A stretch of DNA of 64,000 nucleotides, taken from the NCBI RefSeq assembly GCF_029395475.1, contig NZ_CP113917.1, positions 1,302,001-1,366,000 on the forward strand. The letters run 5' to 3'. The notes beneath the pieces are model-generated. The model ran no database searches and had not been told where the DNA came from. It saw only the letters and a list, made by a program, of their open reading frames with translations. Shown in pieces: positions 34,081 through 43,590 of this stretch (positions within the stretch are counted from its first letter, which is position 1; every line of letters starts with the position of its first letter). Source of the DNA: Bifidobacterium sp. ESL0775. Lineage in GTDB: Bacteria; Actinomycetota; Actinomycetes; Actinomycetales; Bifidobacteriaceae. Both the position numbers and the translations under genes were made by a program.

Positions 34081-34533
34081 ATGATTTTCAGAAAGCCGAA
34101 AAACACCCAATCAACTGGCGAGTCGCAGGAAGATTCCTCTTTTCGACTGACGGAAAGCAGCGCTGCTGGCGACTCCGTCGATGACACCACCGCCCGTGCC
34201 GATAACCAACACGAGACTTCAGCCGTACAACCACAGCACGCCACAACCGATGCCATCTCATTGCCCAATCAAAGCGAACAGGACAACGGTACCGACGAAA
34301 CATCCCACCAGCCGACAGGCACTATCGTGCTCGAGCTTGACAAGGTGATGGTCGACCGGCATATGTCGCTCAAGGAGCTGGCGGACGAGGTCGGAATATC
34401 CAACGTCAACCTCTCGAAAATCAAGAACAACCGCGTGGCGGCCATCCGTTTCACGACACTGGCCGGCATCTGCGAAGCGCTGGAATGCCAGCCCGGCGAC
34501 ATCCTCAAGTACGAACCAAAACAGCCGACGTGA
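34081..34533 (+). CDS. Xre/Cro-type regulator with disordered N-terminal extension
   Basis: 150 residues. The last about 70 form a YozG-like helix-turn-helix (IVLELDKVMVDRHMSLKEL, then ISNVNLSKIKNNR and the closing LECQPGDILKY). The first about 78 residues are Ser/Thr/Asp/Gln/His-rich with no predicted fold, unusual because YozG proteins are normally about 70 residues with no such extension. AGAGGAC supports the start. It probably represses its own operon through the inverted repeat at 33281-33317 (inference). Confidence 0.8.
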   Translation: MIFRKPKNTQSTGESQEDSSFRLTESSAAGDSVDDTTARADNQHETSAVQPQHATTDAISLPNQSEQDNGTDETSHQPTGTIVLELDKVMVDRHMSLKELADEVGISNVNLSKIKNNRVAAIRFTTLAGICEALECQPGDILKYEPKQPT

Positions 34534-34548
34534 TAAACGCCCGCCCAC

Positions 34549-34594
34549 ACGACGAAAAGCACGCTTTCGGGCCGTTTTTCGTGACTTTCGTCGT
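34549..34594. terminator. Inverted repeat between convergent genes
   Basis: ACGACGAAA (34549-34557) pairs with TTTCGTCGT (34586-34594). It lies 16 bases past the Xre stop and about 100 bases past the exporter stop. The middle contains T runs, but none follows the outer stem, so termination is possible but not certain. Confidence 0.4.
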
Positions 34595-34692
34595 ATGACA
34601 GGAATTCGAATACCTGGAATTCCAGCGATATGCGATGACAGAATCTGCGGGCAATCAATGATTGCAACAGGAAGTACCTGCACCGGCGAATC

Positions 34693-36576
34693 TTATTCTC
34701 CTTCGATATTCTCCGGACGCAGCATCGATGCGGGATCCTCGTGCCGCTGACTGACCACTTGGGCCTCATATAAACCGCGGTAATACGGGCAATCGGACAA
34801 TAATGTCTCGTGATCACCCTCTCCGACTATATCGCCGTCACGCAGGACGACTATATGACTGGCGTGGGTGATGGTGGTGAAACGATGGGCGATGAGGATG
34901 GTGGTGCGCCGCGGCCCTTCCTCCGTACTATCCGCCCGATCCAGCGAGTCGAAGAAGTGCTTCTCGGAAAGGGCGTCCACGGATGCGGTCGGCTCATCCA
35001 TAATAAGCAATGACGGCCGTCTGAACAAAGCGCGGGCCAGGGCGACGCGCTGCCATTGCCCGATGGAAAGTTGGTAGCCGCCCTCGAAGTGCCTTCCCAA
35101 TACAGTATCCAAACCCTCGGGCAGTGACTGCCCCAGACCCTTCATCCCTACCAGATCAAGCGCATGTTCAATGGCATCATCATCGTTGATTCCATCCAGA
35201 TCACCAAATCCCACATTCTCACGTAAGGGCCGCTCGTATCGTATGTAATCCTGGAAAATCGCAGAACACCTCTCGTACAATGACGCACGGGAATACTCAC
35301 TGATATCCCTACCGTTAATGAGAATCGACCCGGAAGTGGGCTCATAGACACGTAAAATCAGTTTTGCGATAGTTGATTTACCGGCACCATTGAGTCCAAC
35401 AAGAGCCGAACATTGACCGGCGGGAAGATCAAAAGAGACACCATGGAGAATTTCTTTGCCATCGGTGGAACCAGGATAGGCAAATCTTACTTTTCGGAAA
35501 GAAACGGTCACGGGCGTTCCATCATCGAGTTTCTCGCCGCCAGAGCGAATCACAGCCGGCTCAGTGTCCATGAGATGAACCCAATTGCCGGCGTAAAGCA
35601 GACTCTGATAAATGCTGGAGACCGAAACCAAAATGAGTAATACCGATTGCCCGAATGACCCTGTCGCACTGATATAACCGGCCAGCTGCCCGACATCGCC
35701 TGTATGCATAGCCTGAATCGCACCCACGGCGACCGCCCCGATATTGGCCAGAGTCGTAAGAATTCCCAAGCCAAGCGCAATCCACAGATAGGTACGTGAC
35801 ATAGCGAGATCCTGTTTGAGAAAACCACCGATAAGCGTCTTATAACGCCCTGATAACAAACCACCCAGACCAAACAGATGGATTTCCTTGGCTGCATTAT
35901 CCGATGTCAGAATCGAACGATAATAGTCCGACAAGCGTTTTTCCCCTGCCCGCCGGTAATCGATATTGTACTGTTTGGAACTGGCCATCAATGTGCCGAT
36001 GGTACCTGGAATAGGCGCCAGCAGAAGGAAAAAGGCCACCCATTTGTTCCATGAAACCAGTAAAGAGAATACGGATACAATAGTGAGGAACGACTGTAGA
36101 AAATCACGTGCACTATCAAATATATTGAAGATATGTCCGCCGGTATCTCCTCCGACCCGCTGTATGCGATCGAAGGTCTCCGCATCCTCGAACTGCTGCG
36201 TTTCGAGCGTAGTGAGCTTATCGACGATACTGCAATTAGCGCAGTAGGATAGTTTTTCTCGAATTGAGTCGGATAGATATTTAATGACGTTCTCGGTAAC
36301 GAACATTCCCACTAGGACCACAGCGAAAAGTACCGCCGAATCGACAACCTTCGGAAGCAAACCCGTACCCACGGAATTCACGATCTGTGTCGTGGCCAAA
36401 ATCTGAAGGGGCGACAGCAGGGCCCGCACCACAGTAAGAATGAGGAGGACAATGACGGCTATCGGCGCCACTGCCACGAGTAGCCGTAATGACTTCCGCA
36501 ATGTCGTCAGAGACGAGATGCGAGAACGCTCCTTTGCCGAAGGCTTATCATCTCTCGTACTATCACCAATCGACAT
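34693..36576 (-). CDS. ABC exporter, fused membrane and ATPase domains
   Basis: 627 residues. About six helices lie in the first 330 residues, then an ATPase domain with Walker A LVGLNGAGKST, signature QLSIGQWQRVALARAL and Walker B LLIMDEPTASVDALSE, and IAHRFTTI as His switch. The signature has Ile for the first Gly (LSIGQ). It resembles half-transporters that export peptides or lipids; homodimerisation is expected as no partner is adjacent. A GGAGG-type site precedes the ATG. The 320-bp upstream gap holds two palindromes but no convincing gene. Confidence 0.88.
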   Translation of the reverse strand: MSIGDSTRDDKPSAKERSRISSLTTLRKSLRLLVAVAPIAVIVLLILTVVRALLSPLQILATTQIVNSVGTGLLPKVVDSAVLFAVVLVGMFVTENVIKYLSDSIREKLSYCANCSIVDKLTTLETQQFEDAETFDRIQRVGGDTGGHIFNIFDSARDFLQSFLTIVSVFSLLVSWNKWVAFFLLLAPIPGTIGTLMASSKQYNIDYRRAGEKRLSDYYRSILTSDNAAKEIHLFGLGGLLSGRYKTLIGGFLKQDLAMSRTYLWIALGLGILTTLANIGAVAVGAIQAMHTGDVGQLAGYISATGSFGQSVLLILVSVSSIYQSLLYAGNWVHLMDTEPAVIRSGGEKLDDGTPVTVSFRKVRFAYPGSTDGKEILHGVSFDLPAGQCSALVGLNGAGKSTIAKLILRVYEPTSGSILINGRDISEYSRASLYERCSAIFQDYIRYERPLRENVGFGDLDGINDDDAIEHALDLVGMKGLGQSLPEGLDTVLGRHFEGGYQLSIGQWQRVALARALFRRPSLLIMDEPTASVDALSEKHFFDSLDRADSTEEGPRRTTILIAHRFTTITHASHIVVLRDGDIVGEGDHETLLSDCPYYRGLYEAQVVSQRHEDPASMLRPENIEGE

Positions 36577-36896
36577 GCTGCCTCCTTCGAGTCGATTTCA
36601 CGTGCTTGAGCTGAAGGTTTGGTGTCAGGTACCTCGATTTTCCCGCCCTGCTGGGACAACAAATGCTTGTAATAAGCCATGCATGGTTTTCCCGTTGCAA
36701 ATAGTGATCTTTACTCTGATCATTCTTGATACCGGTACCCAATAATATATATGCGGAAAGCCATTCACGATTCACCCGCTCAAGCATGAAGTCGAAGGAG
36801 AACAGCAATAAACAATTAATCAGCTGATTGGCGAATGGAAACATAAAAGCAAAAACAATCAACCGATTAATCAGTCAACAATAACCAAAACGCATT
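36577..36896. promoter_or_regulatory. Intergenic region with two palindromic sites
   Basis: AATCAGCTGATT (36818-36829) is a perfect 12-base palindrome. About 33 bases away TCAACCGATTAATCAGTCAA (36859-36878) is an imperfect palindrome centred on GATTAATC and shares the CTGATTAAT core. They lie upstream of the ABC exporter and look like regulator sites. The rest of the 320-bp gap shows no supported gene. Confidence 0.4.
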
Positions 36897-37610
36897 TCAC
36901 TTGCTACTATCGGTCTTCTCGTCATCCTGTTTTGCCGGCAATGGCAAGTACGCGTGATGCCGCTTGATCGCCCCCGGCACCTTCCAATCGAAGCGTACGG
37001 AAAGCACACGCAAGATGACAACGAAGGCCACGATGGCAATATCGAATGTCACCTCAAGACTGAACGGAATGTGCCCGGCTTGGTAGGCACGGGTGACGAA
37101 GACGGTCAGAATACTGCCGATCAACGCCGGAACCGCATACCAATGGCTGTCGCGGATGACCGACGGGACGTCGTTGATGAGGATGTCTCGAATAAGGCCT
37201 CCCCCGATTGCCGTAATCAGTCCCATGAAAACAGCTGTCATGCCGGACGTATGATAAATCAACGCCTTTTGTGTGCCGTTGACCGCATATAAACCAAGCG
37301 CCAGCGCGTCAAGACCGACCATGATCCATTTGAGCCGGTCAACTTCCGGGTAAATGATGGCGACCGTGACACTGGCCAGCAAGCAAGTGATGACCAGACC
37401 TTTATCCGAGACACCGACGGGTGGGAATATGCCCAGCAGCACATCACGGATGATTCCACCTCCGAGACCAGTGAGCCAGACGGTCATCAAAATGGCGATA
37501 AAATCGTATTTTTTCTTGACGGCACAGAGCCCACCCAAAAGGCCGCAGCAAAAGGTCGCGATGTATTCGATGGCCCAGAAAAAGACGTTACTTTCCAGCG
37601 CCAATTGCAT
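36897..37610 (-). CDS. TRIC/UPF0126-family channel protein
   Basis: 237 residues with about seven hydrophobic helices. It contains two copies of the UPF0126 unit, seen as GLGGGIIRDVLLG and GLITAIGGGLIRDILIN, each a Gly-rich turn followed by Arg-Asp. Bacterial TRIC homologues form trimeric cation channels. I chose the ATG at 37610 because AAGAAGGA lies eight bases upstream; an ATG at 37619 is the alternative. Confidence 0.88.
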   Translation of the reverse strand: MQLALESNVFFWAIEYIATFCCGLLGGLCAVKKKYDFIAILMTVWLTGLGGGIIRDVLLGIFPPVGVSDKGLVITCLLASVTVAIIYPEVDRLKWIMVGLDALALGLYAVNGTQKALIYHTSGMTAVFMGLITAIGGGLIRDILINDVPSVIRDSHWYAVPALIGSILTVFVTRAYQAGHIPFSLEVTFDIAIVAFVVILRVLSVRFDWKVPGAIKRHHAYLPLPAKQDDEKTDSSK

Positions 37611-37682
37611 ACCGCACATCCTTCTTCGAATTGTATAAAAGCCAATAGCAAAGTATAGCAAACACCGGCCAAAACAACGAGC

Positions 37683-37735
37683 AAACGGCCTGTGCCGTCA
37701 TCATGATGAATCATGCGACGGCACAGGCCGTTTTT
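37683..37735. terminator. ilvE terminator
   Basis: AAACGGCCTGTGCCGTC (37683-37699) is the exact reverse complement of GACGGCACAGGCCGTTT (37717-37733), a 17-bp GC-rich stem. The longer T run is on the plus strand, but only ilvE (minus) reads into it from nearby, so it most likely ends ilvE transcripts. Confidence 0.75.
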
Positions 37736-37782
37736 AATACGAAACTTCAGAGTCTCAAGTTCGCTTTAACGCTTTCGAGCGC

Positions 37783-38910
37783 TCAGCAGACCTTCCACAT
37801 CCAGTCGTGCGGATCCTCGATCTCGCCCATCTGGATGCCGAGCAGCTCGTCACGCAGCTTCAACGTCAAGTCGCCGGACTTGCCGCCGTTGACCTCAACA
37901 TCGAACTTCTCGGACTTGAAGCGGCCGATGGGCGTGATGATCGCCGCGGTGCCGCAGGCGAAGACCTCGGTGACCTCGCCGGACTTGATGTCCTCGAGCA
38001 GCTGGTCAAGCTTGATCATGGTCTCGACGACGTCGTGGCCGTGGTCCTGCGCCAACTGGATGAGCGAACGGCGGGTGACGCCAGGCAGAATGTTGCCCGT
38101 GAGCGACGGGGTCTCCATGTGGCCGTCCTTGTGCACGGTGAACATGTTCATGCCGCCCAGTTCCTCAAGGTAGGTCTTGGTGGCCGCGTCGACGAAGCAG
38201 ACCTGCTCGCAGCCGTGGTCGGCGCCGCGGTACTCGCCAAGAAGCGAGGCCGCGTAGTTGCCGCCGCACTTGGCGAAGCCGGTGCCGCCGGGGCCGGTGC
38301 GGAACCACTTGTCTTCCACCCAGATGCTCACCGGTTTGACGCCGCCCGGGAAGTACGGGCCGGAAGGCGAGGCGATGACGCAATAGTCGACGGTCTGCGG
38401 CGCACGCACGCCGAGGAACGCCTCGGAGGCGAACATAAACGGACGCATGTAGAGCGTGTATTCGCGGCGGGTCGGCACCCAGTCGACATCACGCTTGACC
38501 AGCGCGGCCACGGAGCCCAAGAAGTCTTCCTTGGAAAGTTCCGGCAGATAGAGACGCTTGGCGGAATTGGCGAAACGCTCGGCGTTCGCGTCCGGGCGGA
38601 ACAGCCAGGTGCTGCCGTCGGCGTGGCGATAGGCCTTGAGGCCTTCGAAGCACTCCTGTGCGTAATGCAGGACGGAGGCGCCAGGGCTCATGGGCAGAGG
38701 ACCGAAAGGCTCGACTTGGCGATCGCCCCAGCCGCTGTCCTTGTGCCAGACCATGTGGGTCATGTTATCGCTGAAAAGCTGGCCGAACGCCGGCTTGTCA
38801 ATCAGCTTCGCGCGCTCGGCGTCGGAGGCGGGATTCGGGTTGTCGAGAACCTTGAACGGTTCGGTCAATTTCGACAACGCCGCTGGATCATGATGGGATT
38901 GCTCAGTCAT
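37783..38910 (-). CDS. ilvE: Branched-chain amino acid aminotransferase
   Basis: Last step of Leu/Ile/Val synthesis, PLP-dependent. At 375 residues it is a class IV aminotransferase of the longer type. Visible are the QECFEGLKAYR region, the YMRPFMFASE segment, and AKCGGNYAASL, where a Lys in the family's KxGGNYA is the segment near the PLP Lys. EVFACGTAAIITPIG is the conserved C-terminal PLP-phosphate loop. I chose the ATG at 38910. It is a single-gene unit. Confidence 0.93.
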   Translation of the reverse strand: MTEQSHHDPAALSKLTEPFKVLDNPNPASDAERAKLIDKPAFGQLFSDNMTHMVWHKDSGWGDRQVEPFGPLPMSPGASVLHYAQECFEGLKAYRHADGSTWLFRPDANAERFANSAKRLYLPELSKEDFLGSVAALVKRDVDWVPTRREYTLYMRPFMFASEAFLGVRAPQTVDYCVIASPSGPYFPGGVKPVSIWVEDKWFRTGPGGTGFAKCGGNYAASLLGEYRGADHGCEQVCFVDAATKTYLEELGGMNMFTVHKDGHMETPSLTGNILPGVTRRSLIQLAQDHGHDVVETMIKLDQLLEDIKSGEVTEVFACGTAAIITPIGRFKSEKFDVEVNGGKSGDLTLKLRDELLGIQMGEIEDPHDWMWKVC

Positions 38911-39084
38911 TTGCACTTCTTCTTTACTTCAGCCGTCTGGCGGCCGGAATGGTGGTTTGCCATACGCTTGTGGCGCTTGGTTATGCTGCTACTTTCGCAC
39001 ATAACCGCACAGGTATGGTGAAATCGTTCACATTATGAAAAAGACAAGTGCCTGGGCGCACCCTGTTTTTCTATGAGTACAAAG

Positions 39085-39126
39085 AAAAAGGCCTGCACCT
39101 TCACCGTTATGGAAAAGGTACAGGCC
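39085..39126 (-). terminator. rplY terminator
   Basis: On the minus strand GGCCTGTACCTT pairs with AAGGTGCAGGCC (plus positions 39126-39115 and 39101-39090), with one wobble, followed by TTTTT (39089-39085). Standard Rho-independent terminator about 50 bases past the rplY stop. Confidence 0.85.
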
Positions 39127-39177
39127 GAACGAATCAACCGTATCAACGGAAGTGTTCACATCTGCTGAAAGACGGAA

Positions 39178-39861
39178 TCACTTCTTGTCGGCGTCAGCGG
39201 CAGCGTCATCAGAGGCAGCGGCATCCGTGTCGCCCTCGGCGGCAGCGCCTTCCTCACCCTCGGCACCAGCAGCGGTGGCAGTGGCGTCCTCAGCGGAGAC
39301 CGCGGTGGTGGCGGTGGCGTCCTCAGGAATCTCGACGGAGACGACGGACTCGTCGGCGTCGGTGTTGACGAACTCGACGCCCTTGGGCAGCTCAAGATCC
39401 TTAGCGAAGACCTTCTCGCCGTCCTGCAGGCCATCGACGTTGACATCGATGCGCTCGGGCAGGGCGTCGACGCTTGCGCGCACACGGAGCTGCTGGATGT
39501 CGACGAACGCGACGGCCGCGCCCTTCGGGGTGCCCACGGCGAAGACCGGGACGTCGACCTCGATCTTCTCGCCGGCCTTGACCTCGTAGAAGTCGATGTG
39601 CTCGACGATGCGCTTGACAGGGTTGCGCTGGACGTCCTTGACGACGGCCATCTTGGAATCCTTGCCGTACTTGATGGTGAACAGCGCGTTCGTGCGGCGC
39701 AGGGCCAGCGTGGTCTCGCGCATCGGCAGCTTCACGAAGATGGGGTCGTTGCCGCCGGCGTAGATGGTGGCCGGAATCTCCTTTGCCACGCGCATGCGGC
39801 GGGCAGCGCCCTTGCCGAACTGGTCGCGGACTTCGCCCTCGATGGTAATGGTGTTTGCCAT
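39178..39861 (-). CDS. rplY: 50S ribosomal protein L25/Ctc
   Basis: Binds 5S rRNA. 227 residues in the long Ctc form: the L25 domain (EVRDQFGKGAARRMRVAKEI) followed by the TL5-type beta domain (EHIDFYEVKAGEKIEVDVPV). The last about 45 residues are Ala/Glu/Asp-rich and acidic, a common tail in this family in actinobacteria. It is a single-gene unit with its own terminator. Confidence 0.95.
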   Translation of the reverse strand: MANTITIEGEVRDQFGKGAARRMRVAKEIPATIYAGGNDPIFVKLPMRETTLALRRTNALFTIKYGKDSKMAVVKDVQRNPVKRIVEHIDFYEVKAGEKIEVDVPVFAVGTPKGAAVAFVDIQQLRVRASVDALPERIDVNVDGLQDGEKVFAKDLELPKGVEFVNTDADESVVSVEIPEDATATTAVSAEDATATAAGAEGEEGAAAEGDTDAAASDDAAADADKK

Positions 39862-40200
39862 AATGTAATCTCCTTGAGATCATTTACCTATATGTACTGC
39901 ATTGTTCCGGTGCACCGACGCGCCGAAATCGCAGCCTCAAAGAGACCCAACACATTCAGCCCAGTCGATAACGGGAATCGCTTCCCCTCGCCAAAGCGCG
40001 ACAGATATAAAAACCTGCCGAAACAACGTTATTAATAATAAGTCCTCAAGTAGACATGGCATATCGCGTATTCAAGTCAGAGCGTTGAAATAAACGCTGA
40101 ACGTAACAAACATGGAAGATTCGCTAATCATCATCCAAGATTGTGAACCCAAACATTTATGATGGAAGATAATTCTTGGCCCAAAGGAAGGAAGCCCATC
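39862..40200. other. Divergent promoter region rplY / hydrolase
   Basis: 339 bp without a gene. It must hold promoters for rplY (minus) and the hydrolase (plus). AGCGTT (40081-40086) and AACGCT (40093-40098) form a short inverted repeat. I saw no open frame with a ribosome-binding site and no clear -35/-10 pair. Confidence 0.4.
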
Positions 40201-41238
40201 ATGGCCCGACGTCGCCACACAACCACCGTTGTCCGCGCGCTTCTTTGCACAGGTGCCGCCACGGCCGGCGCGCTTTACCTGACGGCCGATTACCTCTTCC
40301 GGTTCGTCCTTGAGCCCGGCTGGAAGCATTCGCTCTTCCACAGCGACCAGCCAGACACCACCTTGGCCGCGCGCCAACCCCACCATGATGCCAAGGAGGA
40401 GGCCGAGGCCGCGCAATGGTTCGAGGACGCGAAACGAGAGACGACCATCACCGCTTTCGATGGCGTCCGCCTTCATGGCTGGGTGCTCGATCCGGATTGC
40501 TCCAATCCCCTGCAACATCTCTATGCCATTTGCTGCCATGGTTATTCAGGCGTTCCCGCCGAGATGGCGAAATACGCGCATCGCTTCTCCAAACTCGGTT
40601 TCACGGTGTTCACCCCGGCCCACCGTTGCCATGAGCGTAGCGACGGCAGATATATCGGCATGGGGACCCTCGAACACCGCGACCTGCTGCGTTGGATCGA
40701 TGCCATCGTCGCCGATGACCCGAAAGCGAGAATTTTGCTGGATGGCAATTCCATGGGCGCGGCGACGGTGATGCTGGCCGCCGGTGATCCCAAACTGCCA
40801 AGCAACGTCAAGGCGGCGATAGCTGACTGCGGCTATACCAGCCTTCAAGACCAATTCCTTTACAGCGCCAGTCACCTTTACCATGCGCCGGAGCTCCTCG
40901 CCAAACCGGCGATCCACATCATGAGCTCCATCGCGCGTCGCCGCGCAGGATACGATTTCACCGAAGCCTCATGCGTCCAGGCGTTGCGCCATACCTCGAT
41001 TCCCATGCTGTTCATCCACGGCTCAGCCGATGATTTCGTCAACCCGGCGAGCCTCGAGCGCAATTTCCGTGCCTGCGCCAGCCCAATCAAGCAGAAACTG
41101 ATGATCCCAGGTGCGGCGCACGCGATGTCTGCCTCCACGGACCCCAAGCGCTATTGGAAGACCGTGACGGCTTTCGTGACCAAGATCTTCCACCTCAACA
41201 AACCCAAAGGCGTGTCGGGATACATCGTTTTCAACTGA
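40201..41238 (+). CDS. Membrane-anchored alpha/beta hydrolase
   Basis: 345 residues from the ATG at 40201, with AAAGGAAGG upstream. An N-terminal hydrophobic segment (about residues 10-28) is a signal anchor. The hydrolase core shows CCHGYSG (oxyanion region), the nucleophile elbow GNSMGA, the Asp in FIHGSADDFV, and the catalytic His in GAAHAMS. Serine hydrolase of the BAAT/dienelactone-like group; substrate unknown. It is a single gene before fadD. Confidence 0.85.
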   Translation: MARRRHTTTVVRALLCTGAATAGALYLTADYLFRFVLEPGWKHSLFHSDQPDTTLAARQPHHDAKEEAEAAQWFEDAKRETTITAFDGVRLHGWVLDPDCSNPLQHLYAICCHGYSGVPAEMAKYAHRFSKLGFTVFTPAHRCHERSDGRYIGMGTLEHRDLLRWIDAIVADDPKARILLDGNSMGAATVMLAAGDPKLPSNVKAAIADCGYTSLQDQFLYSASHLYHAPELLAKPAIHIMSSIARRRAGYDFTEASCVQALRHTSIPMLFIHGSADDFVNPASLERNFRACASPIKQKLMIPGAAHAMSASTDPKRYWKTVTAFVTKIFHLNKPKGVSGYIVFN

Positions 41239-41384
41239 TAGCACAATCCCGAACGAATGAGTTTTCCTCGTCGACACAGGTTGAGCGACGAATATATATG
41301 GTCATTTTCGCTTGGTCGCACCGTTCCCACCCACACGTTCCACTGATGTGGAGATACGCTGGAGGCCTTGTGAAACATGGCTTC

Positions 41385-41430
41385 CCTTACGCTACCGTAA
41401 GGTGACGAAACGCGACAAACCCTATAGAAT
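41385..41430 (+). promoter_or_regulatory. fadD operator and promoter candidate
   Basis: CCTTACGCTACCGTAAGG (41385-41402) is an 18-base palindrome with seven-base arms. GTGACG (41402-41407) and TAGAAT (41425-41430) are 17 bases apart, so the palindrome abuts the -35 box. TetR-type repressors of lipid genes often use such sites; that is an inference. Confidence 0.55.
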
Positions 41431-41482
41431 TGGCTTCATTGCTTGAATACAACGCCGCTATAGAAGGTCGAGGAGTGCACAC

Positions 41483-43525
41483 GTGTCAGTCATCAACTCA
41501 CTGAAAAAGGAAACACTGAAGCTGAGCCAGAAGGCCTTCCATTTGGGCAACGGTTTCGAGCATCCGGTCAACACCGAGGATCCGGAAACGCCGGACTTCA
41601 ATGACGACCGTCATCTCGCCACTGTGAAGCCCGTCGATTATTCGACATTGCCGCACAGCCACGAATGGGGCCCCGGCTACCCCACCAAACTGTTCGTCGA
41701 CGACAAGACCGGACTGCTCACCGTCACCACGGCCGGCAACCCGCCAATCGACGACGACATGTCGATCTACGACCTCTATGTCGAACGAGCGGAGCGCATG
41801 GGTGACGATCCGTTCTACACGTTCAAGGCCGATAACCGTTGGGTCACCAAGACCGCCAACGAGTTCCTTGAGGACGTGCGCAGCGTGGCCAAAGGCCTGA
41901 TGCATTACGGAATCGACAAAGGCGACGGCGTCTCCTTCATGTCCCACACCTCATACGAATGGGACGTCGTGGACGCGGCCGTGATGGCCGTGGGCGGCGT
42001 GCTGGCGACCATTTACGACACCGATTCGGCCGAGCAGATCCGCAACATCGTCAACAATTCCGACTCGCGTCTGCTCATCGTCGAAACCAACGAGATGCGC
42101 GAGAAGGCCGACGGCGCCGTCGAGGACTGCCCGACGCTCGAAAAGATCTATACGCTCGAGGCCGGGGCGCTTGAGGAACTGCGCGACTACGGCAAGTCGG
42201 TGAGCGACGAGGCGCTCGACCAGCGCATCGATTCCATCAAAAAGACCGACCTGTGCTCCATCGTCTACACCTCCGGCTCAACCGCCGCTCCCAAAGGCGT
42301 CGAGATGACGCACGAGCATTACTGCACCACCGCGCTGAACCTTCGCGACTACATGCCGAAACTCTTGAAACAGAAAGGCAGGTCCGTCCTGCTGTTCCTG
42401 CCGCAGGCACACACCTTCGCCCGTGCGGTCAATTACATCGTGGTCGCCAGCGACCTGCGCATCTACATCGCCGGCGGCATCAAGACACTTATCAGCGACC
42501 TACAGGTCGCCAAGCCCAGCGTCACCATCCTCGTGCCACGCGTGTGGGAGAAGGTCTACAACGCAGCCTCGCAGAAGGCTGGAAACGGGGCCAAGGGCGT
42601 GGCATTCGCCGCTGCCGTGGTGGCGGCCCAAGAGTACGAGAAGGAAATGAGCGAGAACGGCAAGGCCAGCTTCGCCACCCGCGCCCGCCGCGCCGCCTTC
42701 GATCCAATCGTCTACAAGTCGCTGCGAGAAGTGCTCGGTGGACACGCCGAGTGGTTCGTCGCCGGTGGCGCCCCGCTCGATCCGGAACTGCTCGCCTTCT
42801 TCCGCGGCGCCGATATACCCGCCTACGAAGGCTACGGCCTGACCGAAACCACCGCGCCCTGCGCGTTCAACCCGAAGGGCACGCCGTTCCATGAGGGTTC
42901 GGTCGGCGTCCCCTACCCCGGCTTCTCGATCCGTCTGGCCGAAGATGGCGAGATTCAGGTCAAGGGAACCTGTGTCTTCCACCGTTACCACAAGAACGAC
43001 GAAGCCACCGAACTCGCCTTCACCCCAGACGACTGGTACGCCACCGGCGACCTCGGGCGCCTGAGCGATGACGGGTTCCTTTACATCACCGGCCGCAAGA
43101 AGGACCTCATCATCACCGCCGGCGGCAAGAACGTCGCCCCCGGACCGATCGAGGAGATCATCCAACGCTGCCCGTTCGTCTCGCAGGCGCTGGTGCTCGG
43201 CGACAAGCGCCCATTCATTTCCGCGCTCATCACGCTGGACGAGCCCTCGTTGCGCCAGTGGCTCGACGCCGCCGGTCTCGACCAGGACATGCCCATGGAA
43301 GAGGCATGCAAGAACGCCGTGGTCCGCGCCGAAGTGCAAAAGTGGGTCGACAAGGCCAACGAAGGCGTCTCCCGTGCGGAATCCGTACGCAAGTTCATCC
43401 TGCTGCCCGAGGAGTTCAGCCAGGAGAACGGCATGCTGACCGCCTCGATGAAGGTGATACGTCCTGCGGTCATCAAGCACTACGCCAACCTGCTCAACAC
43501 GCAGATGTACACCAAGAAGAAGTAA
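41483..43525 (+). CDS. fadD: Long-chain acyl-CoA synthetase
   Basis: Activates fatty acids with ATP and CoA. 680 residues from a GTG at 41483, with GAGGAG seven bases upstream. The P-loop-like motif is YTSGSTAAPKGVEMTH, so the usual TTG is STA. Further motifs are YEGYGLTETTA, the Asp in DWYATGDLG, and GRKKDLIITAGGKNVAPGPI with the C-terminal domain Lys. It is probably repressed through the palindrome at 41385-41402. It has its own terminator. Confidence 0.92.
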   Translation: MSVINSLKKETLKLSQKAFHLGNGFEHPVNTEDPETPDFNDDRHLATVKPVDYSTLPHSHEWGPGYPTKLFVDDKTGLLTVTTAGNPPIDDDMSIYDLYVERAERMGDDPFYTFKADNRWVTKTANEFLEDVRSVAKGLMHYGIDKGDGVSFMSHTSYEWDVVDAAVMAVGGVLATIYDTDSAEQIRNIVNNSDSRLLIVETNEMREKADGAVEDCPTLEKIYTLEAGALEELRDYGKSVSDEALDQRIDSIKKTDLCSIVYTSGSTAAPKGVEMTHEHYCTTALNLRDYMPKLLKQKGRSVLLFLPQAHTFARAVNYIVVASDLRIYIAGGIKTLISDLQVAKPSVTILVPRVWEKVYNAASQKAGNGAKGVAFAAAVVAAQEYEKEMSENGKASFATRARRAAFDPIVYKSLREVLGGHAEWFVAGGAPLDPELLAFFRGADIPAYEGYGLTETTAPCAFNPKGTPFHEGSVGVPYPGFSIRLAEDGEIQVKGTCVFHRYHKNDEATELAFTPDDWYATGDLGRLSDDGFLYITGRKKDLIITAGGKNVAPGPIEEIIQRCPFVSQALVLGDKRPFISALITLDEPSLRQWLDAAGLDQDMPMEEACKNAVVRAEVQKWVDKANEGVSRAESVRKFILLPEEFSQENGMLTASMKVIRPAVIKHYANLLNTQMYTKKK

Positions 43526-43549
43526 GCAAAATCGTTTCCATGCTTTATG

Positions 43550-43590
43550 AATCGGCTGATGCTGGGATATCCTCATTGCCAGCCGATTTT
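43550..43590 (+). terminator. fadD terminator
   Basis: AATCGGCTG (43550-43558) is the reverse complement of CAGCCGATT (43580-43588), with TTTT at 43587-43590. It lies 24 bases after the fadD stop. Confidence 0.8.

Noticed and set aside
36563..36862. Lantibiotic-like precursor peptide upstream of the ABC exporter (frame containing ITSICCPSRAGK)
   Set aside because: No ribosome-binding site, no leader/core layout, no modification enzyme nearby, and the frame runs into the exporter start. Kept only as a curiosity.
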